NCBI GenBank assembly: GCA_958450365.1
Contig: CAUEEP010000743.1
Coordinates: 8,797,501 to 8,861,500, forward strand
DNA length: 64,000 bases
From: Mesorhabditis belari
Taxonomy: Eukaryota > Nematoda > Chromadorea > Rhabditida > Rhabditidae
Direction of reading: 5' to 3'
This document shows, piece after piece, positions 24,658 through 39,400 of the stretch (position 1 is the first letter of the stretch; each line of letters begins with the position of its first letter). The notes beneath the pieces were generated by a model. That model saw only the letters and a program-made list of their open reading frames with translations. It was not told where the DNA came from and did no database searches. A program made the translations under genes and the position numbers.

Positions 24658-24796
24658 GGTCATAGTAGACTCCGCTCTTGTAGTTGTAGAAGTCCTCGTA
24701 GACGGTGAAGGCAGCCTCGACTGGTCCATAGATCACGATCTCAGTTTGGATCGATGAGACACTGCGGGAGACCTTGTACGCAGACTTGGCGAAATG
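24658..24796 (-). pseudogene. Cathepsin B exon fragment
   Basis: About 139 bp matching the 3' end of the large exon ([18 protein letters not shown] and on to YNYKSGVYY), with roughly six substitutions relative to the two full copies (for example GPVEAAF kept, MTY changed to VIY). It starts at the exon/intron border and stops abruptly at its other end. It is a third, older partial copy in the same orientation as the right gene. Confidence 0.88.
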
Positions 24797-24819
24797 GGTC
24801 ACGAACTCAAGACAACAAC

Positions 24820-25310
24820 AACTCGTACAACTCGTCAGTTCTTTTTTTTTGCTTCAGAAATGAAAACTCAAAAGCTTTGGTGCACTATGAGTTACCTAAT
24901 CCAAAAGAAAAGATTGATGCTGATCTTTATTCAAAAAAAATTCACTAGAGTTAACGATTCTTTAAAGAAATTAGGGCTCAACCCATTAAAGATTCCATTT
25001 TTGCATGGCTCCACTGCAAAAGTACGAAACTCCACACTGCAAAAGTCATTTAGAAAAAAAATTGAAGAGCCCGGCTAGAAGTTGTTTCCTTATTTCCTTA
25101 TGCGCCTTACTCTTCTGACTTAGCCCCATCAGATTACTTTTTGTTTGGGCCTCTGAAACAGTTTCTCATGAGAGAAAAGTTTGATGATCATGCTCAAGTC
25201 AAAAAAAAAGCGGTTGACAACTATTTTGACTCTAAAAATCCTTGATTTTTCACAAATAGAATCCAGAGATTTGCGTTGAAGATGCGAAGAAATCATCGAT
25301 AAAAATAGGG
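24820..25310 (+). pseudogene. Decayed mariner-type transposase
   Basis: Three frames together resemble the C-terminal half of a mariner transposase: LVHYELPNPKEKIDADLYSK, then FTRVNDSLKKLGLNP in another frame, then YAPYSSDLAPSDYFLFGPLK, MREKFDDH and a final IQRF segment. The motif PYSxDLAPSDYFLF holds the last catalytic Asp of the DD34D family. Frameshifts, a stop and a missing N-terminus make it inactive. It adjoins the cathepsin fragment. Confidence 0.8.
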
Positions 25311-25605
25311 AATATTTAACTGATTGATAGTTCCTATTTCTTGCAGAATTCAATAATTCAATAGAATTCAATTCAATTGTTTGACCAAAATAAACGCTCA
25401 TTATTTTTTCTTCAATCTAATATGATGATTGTTTACTTTTGTATTTTTGTGATTTTGTTTGTTTTGCGATTTGATCAACTCTCAAATAAATTAAAGCTTA
25501 TTATTTACTATACAGAAAAGTAGGTACAAATTATTAATTACTCGTGTACATTGTGGGGGGAATGAGAATCAAATAGGACGAATGGAATGGACGAATGGAT
25601 CTCGC

Positions 25606-27087
25606 TTAGTTCTTGGGGATACCGGCGACGATTCCGTCCTCAATACCGCACTCATCGTTTCCTGAGCGGATACGGAAGAATCCTGACTCTCCCCAGTCGG
25701 TGTCCCATGAGTTGGCAACGAGCCAGTAGTTTTGTCCGTTAAGATTTCCCCATCCGAGGATCTTGACGGCGTGTCCTCCGAGCTCTTGTCCGGTGACGTG
25801 CTGAAAAGGAAACATTCAGTTTTAGTTTTGGAATGATTTTGAGATCTTAGAAAAGTTCTAAAGCTATTCAGCTAGATTCAATAGTTCACTTTGAGTTCTT
25901 AAAGTTCTCTTTTAATCAACTTACATGGTAGACTCCGCTCTTGTAGTTGTAGAAGTCCTCGTAGACGGTGAAGGCAGCCTCAACTGGTCCATAGGTCATG
26001 ATCTCAGTTTGGATCGATGAGACACTGCGGGAGACCTTGTAGGCAGACTTGGCGAAGTGCTTGTCTTGTGTGTACGTCTTGGCGTATCCGGATTGGCAAG
26101 CTTGGCTGCACTTTGGTGTTGGGTAGATATCAGATGGGCACTCTTTGTAGTAAGTTCCATTGTGGTGTCCACATGGCGGGATCGAGTATGGCTTGCATCC
26201 TTGATGATCCAAGTAGGAAGTTCCGGTGACGACTCCCTTTGAGACCCACCATTTCATGGCCTCAATTGGGTATCCTCCCTCACATCCATCTCCGCACGAG
26301 AATCCACAGCAGGAAAGGATATCCTCAGCCGAGAGCATGATTGGTGTGTTCGGCGCATCGATGCAGGTACGGTCAGAGGCGATCTCGGCAGCTGCGAAAG
26401 CCCAGCATGATCCACAGTCAGATTGATCACGGATCCATCCGATTGTGTAGCATTGAGCCCATTGAGTGCGAGCGTCGAAGCTGGCTGGGATGGTGGCCAA
26501 GTTTTGGACCTCGTGGTGCACCTCGGGGGTTCCAGCGGGGACCTGGAAGAGGAATTGATTGTATATGATGATCCAGCTTACAATATAAAGATTACAGACT
26601 GGTGGAACCATTAGAAGAGTTAAAGATAAGCCTAGTTCTAAGTCTTTACAATTCCAGCTTACTATCAACTATCAATTTCACTGACCTTGACGTATTTCGA
26701 GTTCATGAGGCGTTTCTTGAACTGAGGAAGAGTCCATTTTGTGTTAAGCTCAGCCTTCCACAAGTTGGTGTTGGCATTGACGAAGTCAACAAGAGCTTGT
26801 CCGGTGAGATGTTCGGGGGCGGGCGCGGCCCAGACGGCGACTAAGGCCGTGACGGCCAACAAGAGGGACTTCTGCAAATAGAGAGGATTGTTTAGAAAGT
26901 AGAGTCGATGAAGGTGAGTCTATCTTGCTAGCTAGAAATTTCTACAAATTTCTATAGACTAGTGAGTAGTTATAATAAACAAAACTAAAACTATTTCATA
27001 AAGAACTAACTAGTGAAGGTAGTTACGGTAGTCAAGGCTAGCTAACTTATCACCTAACTCAAGAAAAAAAGACGAAATACTTACCAT
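25606..27087 (-). CDS. Cathepsin B-like cysteine protease (right copy of inverted pair)
   Basis: Exons on the minus strand: 27085-27087 (ATG alone, donor gtaagt), 26686-26871, 25925-26542, 25606-25800; 333 residues. Domain content is as in the left copy: signal peptide, cathepsin B propeptide, C1A catalytic domain with [15 protein letters not shown] and NSWDTDWG, and an occluding loop with HH. Introns 2 and 3 match the left copy almost base for base (I count one to a few differences), while sequence outside about 26936 and beyond the stop codon is unrelated. A good TATAAAA box (27135-27141) and a GATAA site precede the start, so this looks like the better-equipped promoter of the pair. Confidence 0.93.
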
Positions 27088-27559
27088 TTCTTCGAATGGA
27101 ACTGAAGCTCAAAATCAGTGTGCCATTGTCTTCCTTTTATATTGGAACTAATCCCTTATCTCAAATCATAAAGTAAGGATGTAAAATGCTAACATAAAAG
27201 CTCTTTCTTTCCAAAATCAGAAGAATGTTCAATGAGACTTTGAGATGGGTACAATGTATGGAGTAGGAAAGAAAGAAAGAAAGAAAAGATAAGAAAAAGA
27301 GATCTTATTGTTCTCATTGATTTCAAATCAAGGGGAAGATCGTGGATCGGTGAGAAATTGGTCGTCTGTAATTTGAAAAGAGAAATCGTATCGTATAGTG
27401 AACACATTTTGTGAATGCTTAGAAAAATCGGGTTGACTAATTTAGTTCAGCAGCGCTTTTTTCAAACTTACACAACAATCGAATGTTTGGCTATTTCTTA
27501 AGTTCTTCTTGAACTATGAGATTAGGTTTTTGTTCATCTTCAACTACTTTTTAGGTCTA

Positions 27560-27790
27560 GTTAATGTTTAGATTGCTTGTTAGATTGTTTGTTTGGTTGT
27601 TTGTTTGATTATTTGTTTGGTTGTTTGTTAGATTGTTTGTTTGCTTGTTTGTTTGGTTGTTTGTTTGATTGTTTGTTAGATTATTTGTTAGATTGTTTGT
27701 TAGATTGTTTGTTTGTTTGTTTGATTGATTGTTTGTTTGATTTTTTGTTAGCTTATTTGTTAGATTGTTTATTTGATTGTTACTACCCAA
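27560..27790. repeat. Low-complexity ttgtttgattgtttgttaga tandem array
   Basis: Imperfect 8-bp units (ttgtttga, ttgttaga, ttgtttgg). It opens frames on both strands (DCLFGCLF or TNNLTNNQ repeats) that are artefacts of the repeat. Confidence 0.85.
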
Positions 27791-28540
27791 ACATGTTCTC
27801 TAGGGCAAACTTTGAATTTTTTTTGAATCATTTTTGATTGTCTAGTCTCGTAGCTAATGAACAATCCTGAATTCAGCTTGTTCAAAATGCTTTTTAACGT
27901 TAATTTGTCTTTTTCGAATGTAAAATGAAAATAGAGACTCATTTCTCATTTCTAGACGATCAACATTCTATAAACTCTAAAAGTTCAATCTACAATCATT
28001 CTTTGATTCAATATCTCGAACTCTCCTATAGTTTTGTGCTTGTTTGTTTGGAGAAGATTTGGGTGATTACCCAGTGTCAGCACTTTTACTGAGAATCTCT
28101 CACTGTTTTTAGGGCTCATAAATGAAGAAGATCCGTGAATTTTTCGAGATAAGAATGCAATTTGATGAAGTGAATGTCAAGACAAAGATCCCGTGATCTC
28201 TGAAAAACAAGAAGATTTTTGAGCACAAAAATTTTTGCTTTGCTTTGAAAAAAAAAACCGTGTCACGCGGATTGTCGGTCTTGTGATAAAAGGATTATTT
28301 GAAATGGCTTTGTGAAAGATTTGAAAGTTTGTGTGACTTCTGGAATGTTCTAGTTTGAAGAGACGGTACTTGTGCATCTTTCTCAGCGCACAAGTTTACA
28401 TGGAAATTAGCCTTGTTGTGCACGAGGTTATTGGCCTCTAGAGGCCTCTAGAGGACCCAATGCACACATTGGGTTAGCCGATGAACGAATTAATGGCTTA
28501 ACTATGTGATTGTAAAATAAATTTCTGAAGATATGTTTTT

Positions 28541-29003
28541 AAAATTTCAAATTCGGGTGGGAAAGATGCACAATTTCGCAAATTTCTGCAAATTTCTGCA
28601 AATTTCGCGAGTTTTTCATTAACTACAAAATGATTTTGCTGAAGATTTGCCAATGGGTACAAAATATTTAGCTGAATATCTTTTTTGCTGAAGATACCCA
28701 TTTGCTAACGCCAACCCGAACATGCCGCGATTTTTGCATTTTCTGTAATTTACATTTAACCTTACTCATTGCGGTGGGAAAGATGCACAAGTACCGGAGG
28801 AACTTCAAAAGTTCTTCAAAAATTTTTATACCCGTTGGCAAATGAGTATCTTCAGCCAAAAAGATATTCAGCTAAATATTTTGTACTCATTGGCAAATCT
28901 TCAGCAAAATCATTTTGTAGTTAATGAAAAACTCGGGAAATTTGCAGAAATTTGCAGAAATTTGCGAAATTGTGCAACTTTCCCACCCGAATTTGAAATT
29001 TTA
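28541..29003. mobile_element. Long palindromic element, ~165 bp arms
   Basis: aaaatttcaaattcgggtgg at the left is matched by the inverse at about 28985-29003; the arms also share tgattttgctgaagatttgc and its complement. Spacer about 100 bp, no coding capacity. Probably a MITE; no TA duplication was assigned. Confidence 0.8.
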
Positions 29004-29534
29004 ACTATCAGTTTCAGTATTCATCAATATTGAATTGTTCTAAAAGAATTTGAAAACTCTAGGATTGTCTCACCCGAGTCTCACCGAGAAGGGACTTGGC
29101 TTCTTGACTTTACTTTTCTCTCTGGCTCTGGTTTTAAAGATTGGTAGATTGGTCGCGCTAGACGCTACGTTTTTGCAGCTCAAAGACAAGAATCTGGTTT
29201 AGCTTTCAGAAGTTTCAGAAGTCGTTAAGATAATGACTTTATGTCTGTTAACAGATCCCAACATTGAGCAATGATCTTTCCAGAAATTTCTCTAGATTTT
29301 GAGCATTAGCACGGTTACCATTTAAAGATAAAGAAACTGATTTCAATGTAAATTCTGTTAAGTCAATGCTTGTTTTCAGGAAATCTTATGAGCTAAACGA
29401 GATTCTTGTTTAGCCTTGTTTGGCCTGATTCGGGAAAATTAACGTTTAAACAATTGTGCTTAGATCTTTATGCATGCATAGATTATGCCCTCTTGTAAAA
29501 GGGTTTGTTTAAAGTACTCGTGGAAGATTTAACT

Positions 29535-29941
29535 TACCGTAAATACTGTAATAGTACCCCACCCCAATAATAACGATGCGGAGTGTTGCGTAGTCTAGGT
29601 TTGAACGGTTTGAACGACACTGGTTTATGCTACAATGCGCGCTTGGGTATCAAAAAATAGCCCTGAATTTCAGCTATTTTTTGATATCAAAGACGCATTT
29701 TTTGAAAGTACAGGCGCTTTGAAAAAAAATGAAATACTAAAAAACTTTTGCGACTACGCTTCCCTATAATGACGGTCGGAGCGTCGCGTAGTCTAACTTC
29801 AAAACACATTTTTCTTGCCACTCCTTTATGCTACAATGAAATTAAGGGCTATTTTTTGATACCAAAAACGAAATACTAAAAAACTTTTGCGACTACGCGA
29901 CTGTACGAGGGCGGTGGGGTACTATTACAGTATTTACGGTA
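29535..29941. mobile_element. MITE family 1, copy b (composite)
   Basis: TA-flanked with the same termini as copy a, but about 140 bp longer: a second partial unit (cataatgacggtcggagcgt-like to aaacttttgcgactacgc) is inserted, as if one copy recombined with another. Confidence 0.85.
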
Positions 29942-30516
29942 TGTTTTATTAAATAAGTTCCGGGTTCATCGAAGCCATTCCAGTCTACTTTGATCTTCGT
30001 TCCATCCACTCAATCTTATCACCGAAATTTTCCGAGAACCACTTTTTTTTCTTATTTTTATTATCAAAAATGATGAGAAATTCTTTCAAGAACGGTTTTT
30101 TTTTTCTGGTAATTTCTTGAAGTGTCCATTTGCGTCATTGGCTATTGGTTTATGGCTAATAAAACCGGAGATTTTTTTCATTTAAAAAAAAAACTTCTCT
30201 AATCACATTTTTGACTCTTATCAATGCTTCACAATGGACCATCTCAAAAATGGACAAAGCCTATTGTATCTATTAAAAAAAAAAGAAAAAAAAGAAAAAG
30301 ACTTGCAATGAAGTGATCATGAGAATGATTTATCGAAGAAGAGAAGAGATGAAAGAAGAAATTTTGAGTTTATCTGTAGACTTTATTTCTTTGTTTCTTT
30401 ATGATCCCTACAGACTTCTTTGTGAGTTTTTTTTAAGGGCACATGATGGGGAAAACTTAGGAAAATGAAAATTTGAAGCTGTTCTTCGTGATCGTAGGGA
30501 AAATCCAAAATATTAG

Positions 30517-31131
30517 TTACATGCATAAGAAAGTGAGTTACATGATTTCAACATTTTCATAAATTTCCAACGATAGATACCTGATTTGGAATCTTCAATT
30601 TTGGGAAGTTAAACTCTATTTTGACCGCACTAAACTTGTCTCTAAAGTGAGTCGATTCCTTTTTTTGGACACTCGCATTTCGCTCTCGAAATTTCTTCAA
30701 TGATTCGATCAATGGAAACACGTTTTAGCCTATTTTATAGAGGAGATTTACAACTTTGAAATAGTTTATAACATTATATAACATATAACATTCATCAATA
30801 TCAGGTTGACTGACTCGAGAAACTAAAGTATTAGGTATTAGGTACATTTTTTTCTTTAAATCTTCAATTTTGGGAAGTTAAACTCTATTTTGACCGCACT
30901 AAATTTGTCGCTAAAGTGAGTCGATTCCTTTTTTTGGTCACTCGCATTTCGCTCTCGAAATTTTTTCAATGTTTCGATCAATTGAAACACGTTTTAGCCT
31001 ATTTTATAGAGGAGATTTACAACTTTCAAATAGTTAACAACTTATATATTATAACATTCATCAATATCAGGTTTCTATCATTGGAAATTTATGAAAATGT
31101 TGAAATCCGCATTTTTGTTATGCATTTAAAA
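30517..31131. mobile_element. Inverted-repeat element with internal direct duplication
   Basis: Terminal arms share tttcaacattttcataaatt and gatag/cctgat blocks in opposite orientation (30517-30590 and about 31070-31131). Inside, a ~180 bp block starting aatcttcaattttgggaagt occurs twice in direct orientation (about 30590 and 30860). Confidence 0.75.
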
Positions 31132-31608
31132 AATTAGCTAATTTTAGCCAATTCTCTCGTATTTTTTTTTAGTTCTCATTAGTTTCTGATCGCATTTTTT
31201 CAGTTTTCTCTCTCATCCGATGGGATTAACGTTAAGTAAATCGGAGAAAAGCTGAAGGAAAGATTACGGTAGCTTTTCTAAATTATCTAGCTTTTAGAAA
31301 GCGGTTTATTAAGCCAGTAGCTCAGTCAGAAATCTTAGGCTTTCCGCTTCATAAGAGAAATGTTTCGGTGAATAGTGATGATCTGCTTTATAAATATCGT
31401 AGCTCAATTACTATCCTCAACCAAAAATATAATGTTTTTTTTTCAAAAGTCAAAGCCTCACTTTTGGGACAACTTATAAGTTTTCTTCTATTTTTTTTTT
31501 ATTGAATTATTTCAAACACTAATTTTTGAAGAAGTGTATCAAAAATCAAACGAACAGACTTTCATTCTTTCAAAAATTCCGATTTTTTTTATTTTCCTAA
31601 CTATTCTA

Positions 31609-32000
31609 TTAGGTTGTCCAGATATAAATGCGCGTTTTTAAGATAACAACTCTTTATTTTAAAACCAACAGTTTAACAGCTCAATCAACAATATATTCAA
31701 CATTTGTTAACAATATTTGTTTCCATCTTCCATGCAAAGAATGAATTCCCTCGGCGTAAAAATTGGCTTGTTTTAAGGCAAAGAAGTCGGCTAACCATAT
31801 TTTTCGTCCTCTTGAACATCTTTGAACCTGTTTCCAGCCCAATGGTTTCGCATTGAGCGAAATAAATGATAATCCGAAGGAAAAATATCCGGAGAATATG
31901 GCGGATGCAGGAGAGTATAGAGAATAGGGTTTGATAAAATTGTATAGCCCTATGGTACGCTGTTCAAGAGCAGGCGCGCATTCATAACTGGACAACCTAA
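31609..32000 (-). mobile_element. Internally deleted mariner element with intact ends
   Basis: The terminal inverted repeats ttaggttgtccag...ctggacaacctaa are exact over 13 bases and are flanked by TA at both ends. The 392 bp interior has a minus-strand frame (31681-31995) resembling the C-terminus of mariner transposase: PYSLYSPASAI, then WLADFFALKQANFYAEGIHS and LHGRWKQIL. The catalytic N-terminal and central parts are absent, so it is non-autonomous. Confidence 0.9.
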
Positions 32001-32308
32001 TATTAAATTTTCGAATTAAATTGTAATTAAGATCTAAAAATCGACACTGTCAAAAGGATTTTTCTTGAAATTTCTATATTTTTGCTGCAAATTTCTATAT
32101 TTTTCTACTTATTCATGTTTTTAAATTTCTTTTCTTTTCTTTTCTTTTTATTTCCCTTTGCTGTGTCTTAACTGTCTTATTGATTTGTAGAAGTTAGAAT
32201 CATTTATTATATTCGTACATGGATATGTGCACTGTTGTTTTCTTTTTTTGCAGAAAAATCATTTTATAGAAAAGAAATTGATCATTGAATATAGATGACG
32301 GTGTTTGT

Positions 32309-34737
<2,429 letters not shown>

Positions 34738-36404
34738 TTGTTCTGGGGACGATTTTCGGGAATCCGTCACAAAGGATTCTGCTCTTTCATTTCCCTTTTA
34801 TTTCTTTCACTTATCACCATTTCAATCCCATTTTTCCCATTCTTGTTTGTGTCGTTTTTGAAAAGAAGCTGACAAGAAGCTTCGAGTGATTAACCGAGTT
34901 GCACCTTGTGATTTCACCCAAACAGAGAATGTACCTTGAAAATGGACTGCGATGGATTGCAAAGGTTTAAAGTGATCAATTTTGATTAAAATGATTAAAG
35001 TGATTAAAGTGATCAATCAATCAATCAATCTTTTCAAAAACTTTTAGAATCAGCTCTCTAAGTGTGTACTTTCAAATGGAATTTGATCTTAACTTTTAAA
35101 AAAACGATTCTGATTTGATTTTCATCTCCTCTCAAGTCTATAAATAGTCTATTAAGCAGTTAAGAATGTAAAATCGAGTGTTCTCTTTGAGTTTTAGTAA
35201 AACGTGTAAATTTTAGACAGATATGGTAATCTTTGCCTCTAGATTTTCTCCAATTTATCATCTCCTATTGACAAGAATGGCTTTCAAAAGTAGATAGACT
35301 AAAGACAAGATTACGATAGTTGCCCGAAATTGACAAGCTTTAGAAAACGAATGAGAAGCTAGCTGAAGCTAATGAGAAGCTGCAAACTCTAGCTAGAGTG
35401 CTACTGCAAACTCTAGCTAGAGTTTGCAGTAGCAAAATTTGAATCCAAAGCAGCAACCTTTCATTGTATCAGCAGCAAATCTCCTTTGCAAATGCAAGAA
35501 AAACGACTGATTACTTCTTCTAAGAATAGAGTATATTCTAGCTACTTGCTTTGCATGCTCTCTTTATTTGCGCAAAATTGTTTACAAGTTCTGATTTACA
35601 AGTCCAAAGGCCATTTGCCTCCTTCGAAAAACGCTTTCTGACCTCTCGCCGAATTCTCGCCCCTAATCACTCATTTTAAAGCCTATTTTCCGGTCAACAA
35701 ACACTCCTCGAATTCTCCCCAAACAAATCTCCTTTATTGGGCATTTATCAGTAAACTCTGGTGGAAATCTTGAAAAAAAAAAAAATTGAATGGTGTGATT
35801 CGGTTGCCTCTTTTTCTGAAATTTGCTGAAAAATTCTCTTATCAAAATTTTTCGAAATCTCATTTTCTCTCTTTTTTTTATGGCCATTTTGTGAATGGTT
35901 GCCACGCGAATAGACCGCGAATCAAAAAAACGGAAAAGAAATCAGAGAATCAGCAAAATATTCTTTCTTTTTAAGAACAAATGCCTTTGTTTCTTCCCCC
36001 CGAAAGTGATCCGGTCAATTGGAAAAAAAATCTTTTCTTTTACATCAGGGACTTGTGGAGAAATGAAAAGTTGGAAAATAGTAAACGATAAACTTTTCTT
36101 TGTTTATAGATAAATCCTGTACTCCAGAAAGAATGTGTTTACAAGTTTTGAGCATTTCTCAATCGCTCAAGAAAAAAAATCTTTATTTCGAATATTGTGA
36201 AAAACCCAAACGAGGGGGTGAAGCAGAAAAGAAAAAAAAACGATTGAAATTTCCCATTTACATACCTGTATTTTGAATGCCAGCGCATTATACGATAAGA
36301 TCAAGGGAAAATAGCTCAAAAATTAGAGAAAATTTTAATTGAATAATACACTAGCGAGATCTTTCTGCGGGAAAAGAAATAAATTAGAATTTAAGCACGA
36401 ATCT
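34738..36404. other. Intergenic, no gene seen
   Basis: Promoter side of the third cathepsin gene (TGATAA at 34811-34816 on the minus strand) and 3' flank of the dehydrogenase. A 20-base palindrome (ctctagctagag core, about 35394-35424) is present. AT-rich, no supported exon. Confidence 0.5.
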
Positions 36405-39400
36405 TCATGATTTGATTAGATGATCACGAGCGAGCTTTGCCGCTTCAGACCAAAGTCTCTCTTGGAGTCGCTCATCGGTGGCCTCCGAGCCGGATCTGCG
36501 AAAAAGATATGTAAAGATAAAGATATGTACCGTATTTTCTCTAATAGTAGTGTACCCAAAGCTTCCCCTAAATTGCTCGAAATCTCGAGAACCGCTTATC
36601 AGAACCTATCGATGTGGGGTCGGAAAATGTAGCTGACGATGAGATCTAGTGGGGGATTTGAGTGTTGAGCTTCTGGGAAAACTTGGAAACTGTAAAATAG
36701 TGATCAACTCGGCTCGCCGGGGTGCACTACTATTAGAGAAAATACGGTAAACATAAAGATATGTAAACATAAAGATTTTCTACGTTTTAAGTAGTTTTCT
36801 AAATTTTGTGCATAAATTTATCTAACATAAATAAAAACCAAAGAAGATCTTGGTGGGACTCACAATCAATACTAAGATGTTAGTATATATGAAAGACCTA
36901 TAAATGTTAGTATATATACCGTATTTTCTCTAATAGTAGTGCACCTCGGCGAGCCGAGTTCTGATAAGCGGTTTTCGAGATATCGAGCAACTTAGGCGAC
37001 GCTCATGGTGCATTACTATTCGAGAAAAGACGGTATATTATTCCAGGTTAGGCTAGTAGATCAGACTCATCTATTTCCCTAATATTTCCCGGTGAGCCGA
37101 GTTGATCACTATTTTACAGTTTCCAAGCTTTCCCAGAAGCTCAACACTCAAATCCCCCACAAGATCTCATCGTCAGCTACATTTTCCGACCTCACATCGA
37201 TAAGCGATAAGCGGTTCTGATAAGCGGTTCTCGAGATTTCGAACAATTTCGACGAAGCTTAGGGTGCACTACTATTAGAGAGAATACGGCATCTATCGAT
37301 ACTTTATTCAGGACCTGAAATAGAGTGCTCTAGAGTTAAGATTAATACACATAAACTCATTAAACATAACACGAAAAGGGCCGATAAAAAGCAATACGAT
37401 ATAATAGATGTAATAGATGGGTAGCACAGATAACGTCAAGAATCCGCTAGAGCTTAAAGATCAATCTACAATTAATTTAATGGTATGCTTAGTATGCTCA
37501 AAGTATTTTTGGGAACAATATTTGCCACAAATTTGCCTATACTTTTTGCTACAAATTTCACATTCTGTTTAAAGAAAAAAACTAGCTGAAATAATGAAAT
37601 TTACCTCATTTGTTTCCCATGACAATCAAGATATTTCCCGGATAACGTGTCCAGCGCCGGTGATTCGATCATCTGAGCGATGAAAGTATTACAATGTCAT
37701 AGGAATTCTTACTAATTTCCCCTCACCTGCACTAATCCCCCAGCGCTCCGGCCAACCGAAAACACTGACTCCGACGTTGACAATGCCGAGGCGCATCGAC
37801 TGAAATTTTACATTTAATAGATGATTCTAATCAATTGAAATTTCTAATCAAGTGCCAAGTGAAGAAATCAGAAAAAAAAGTTAGTAAACGTGTATTTTTT
37901 TTTTCTTGTTTACAATCTTTACAATCACTCTGTGCTCAAAAAAAAAATGGCTTACGCTGAGCGCGGCATTCTCCTCAAAACTCTAATCGATAGAATTAAT
38001 GGTAGTAATTCAAAATCACTCACAATTTGTAGTTGTTATTCGTTTCGCGTTTCTCTCGTCCGAGATCCATCACGTTTACTGTCACCTGAAATTTTGGATG
38101 TTTACATTTTATAGGAAATGTGACATATGTTCTAAAATTAAAGCCTGCTCGTTCTGACGTGACCTGGACCAAAAACTATCTACCTATCAATCCAGAGTCA
38201 AGCCTGGTCCTCTGGCCGAGCCTTGTCCTAGGTCAGCCAGAAGCCAGTTGCTAAAGTTGCTCATTTAGAGTCACGCTCATCGATTGCTCATTGATTAGAG
38301 TCACGAGTAGCTGTCTTTTCTCATAAACACCTCAATGATACAACGCTTACGATAGAAATGGTATCTACTTAAATTATAATATAGTTGTACCATTCAAGTA
38401 AATAAAAAATTAAAAAAGTCATGGTTGAATCGCAGTATCGGGGGTCGAACTCGCGTCGTGTGGCCGGTAGACTAACGCGCCCCTGACTGGGCCACAGAGA
38501 CCCTTTGCCGCTCCAAAAAAATTCGGCTACAAAAACCTGCCGTTAAGCTTTTTCTGACTGGATTTTCTAGCCCATTTGCCTTTGTCTCTGTTACGTGCTT
38601 CTCGGGAGCGTGCTTGTCTACAGCTCACACGAACCCGGGTTCAACCCACCGTAGTGCCAGGATTATACTATGGAACCTCGATTTTGACTTTTTTATCTGC
38701 TTTTTTAAAAGTTTTCGTGCTAAACCCCACCTTGAATCCGGTCAACGCCATTCTTCGATGCAACGCGAAAGCCATCAAGTGACACATCAGCTTCGATCGC
38801 GAGAATTGCAAATATTTCTCGTATTCTTGCTCGGCTTGTAGATCTGTCCACTCTATTGATGTCCTGACAAATAGAAGTTTTCGGATTTTCATCTTTCAAT
38901 CAAACCATGAATGCAAAGTGCTGCCGATGACGATGATGCGACCAGGCGAGTTCTGCTCCAGCGTTGGTAGCAAGCGATTCAGTAGGACGAAATGCGCGAG
39001 AAAGTTTACCTAAATGGTATGCTATAACGCCGTTTTCTTACTTTATTATATTTCTACAATCTATCATTGTTCTCTTACTTGAAACGTGTGCTCATATCCA
39101 TCAATTGTGTCATGTCTTCTTTGCTGAAGCACGGCCGCATTGCAAACAACGCAATTCAACGAGGGATACCGCGAAGAAAGCTGATTTGCACCAGTGGCTA
39201 CCTGGTAAATTGTAAGCTATTGTATTGTAAATGTGAATTGTAATCTATTGTATTGTAAATATAAATTGTAATCTATTGTACTGTAAATGTAAATTGTAAT
39301 CTATTGTATTGCAATTGTAAATGTAAAAAAAACTGTACATTATCATTTGGGTAACCTTTAATTGCTCTTTTTTTTCTTTTTTAAAAGCACCTTCTTTCTT

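Larger units (their letters stand above)
27088..31608. other. 4.5 kb gene-poor stretch between cathepsin genes
   Basis: Holds a simple tandem repeat (27560-27790), a palindromic element (28541-29003), a MITE family 1 copy (29535-29941), and an inverted-repeat element with an internal duplication (30517-31131). The first 70 bases are the promoter of the right cathepsin copy. No supported exon. Confidence 0.6.

Noticed and set aside
22713..26844. Antisense frames across both cathepsin copies
   Set aside because: They are shadows of the large conserved coding exons, mirrored in both copies, and have no family match.
27557..27837. Open frames with DCLFGCLF and TNNLTNNQ repeats on opposite strands
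   Set aside because: Both are translations of one 8-bp tandem repeat; no start context, splice signal or family.
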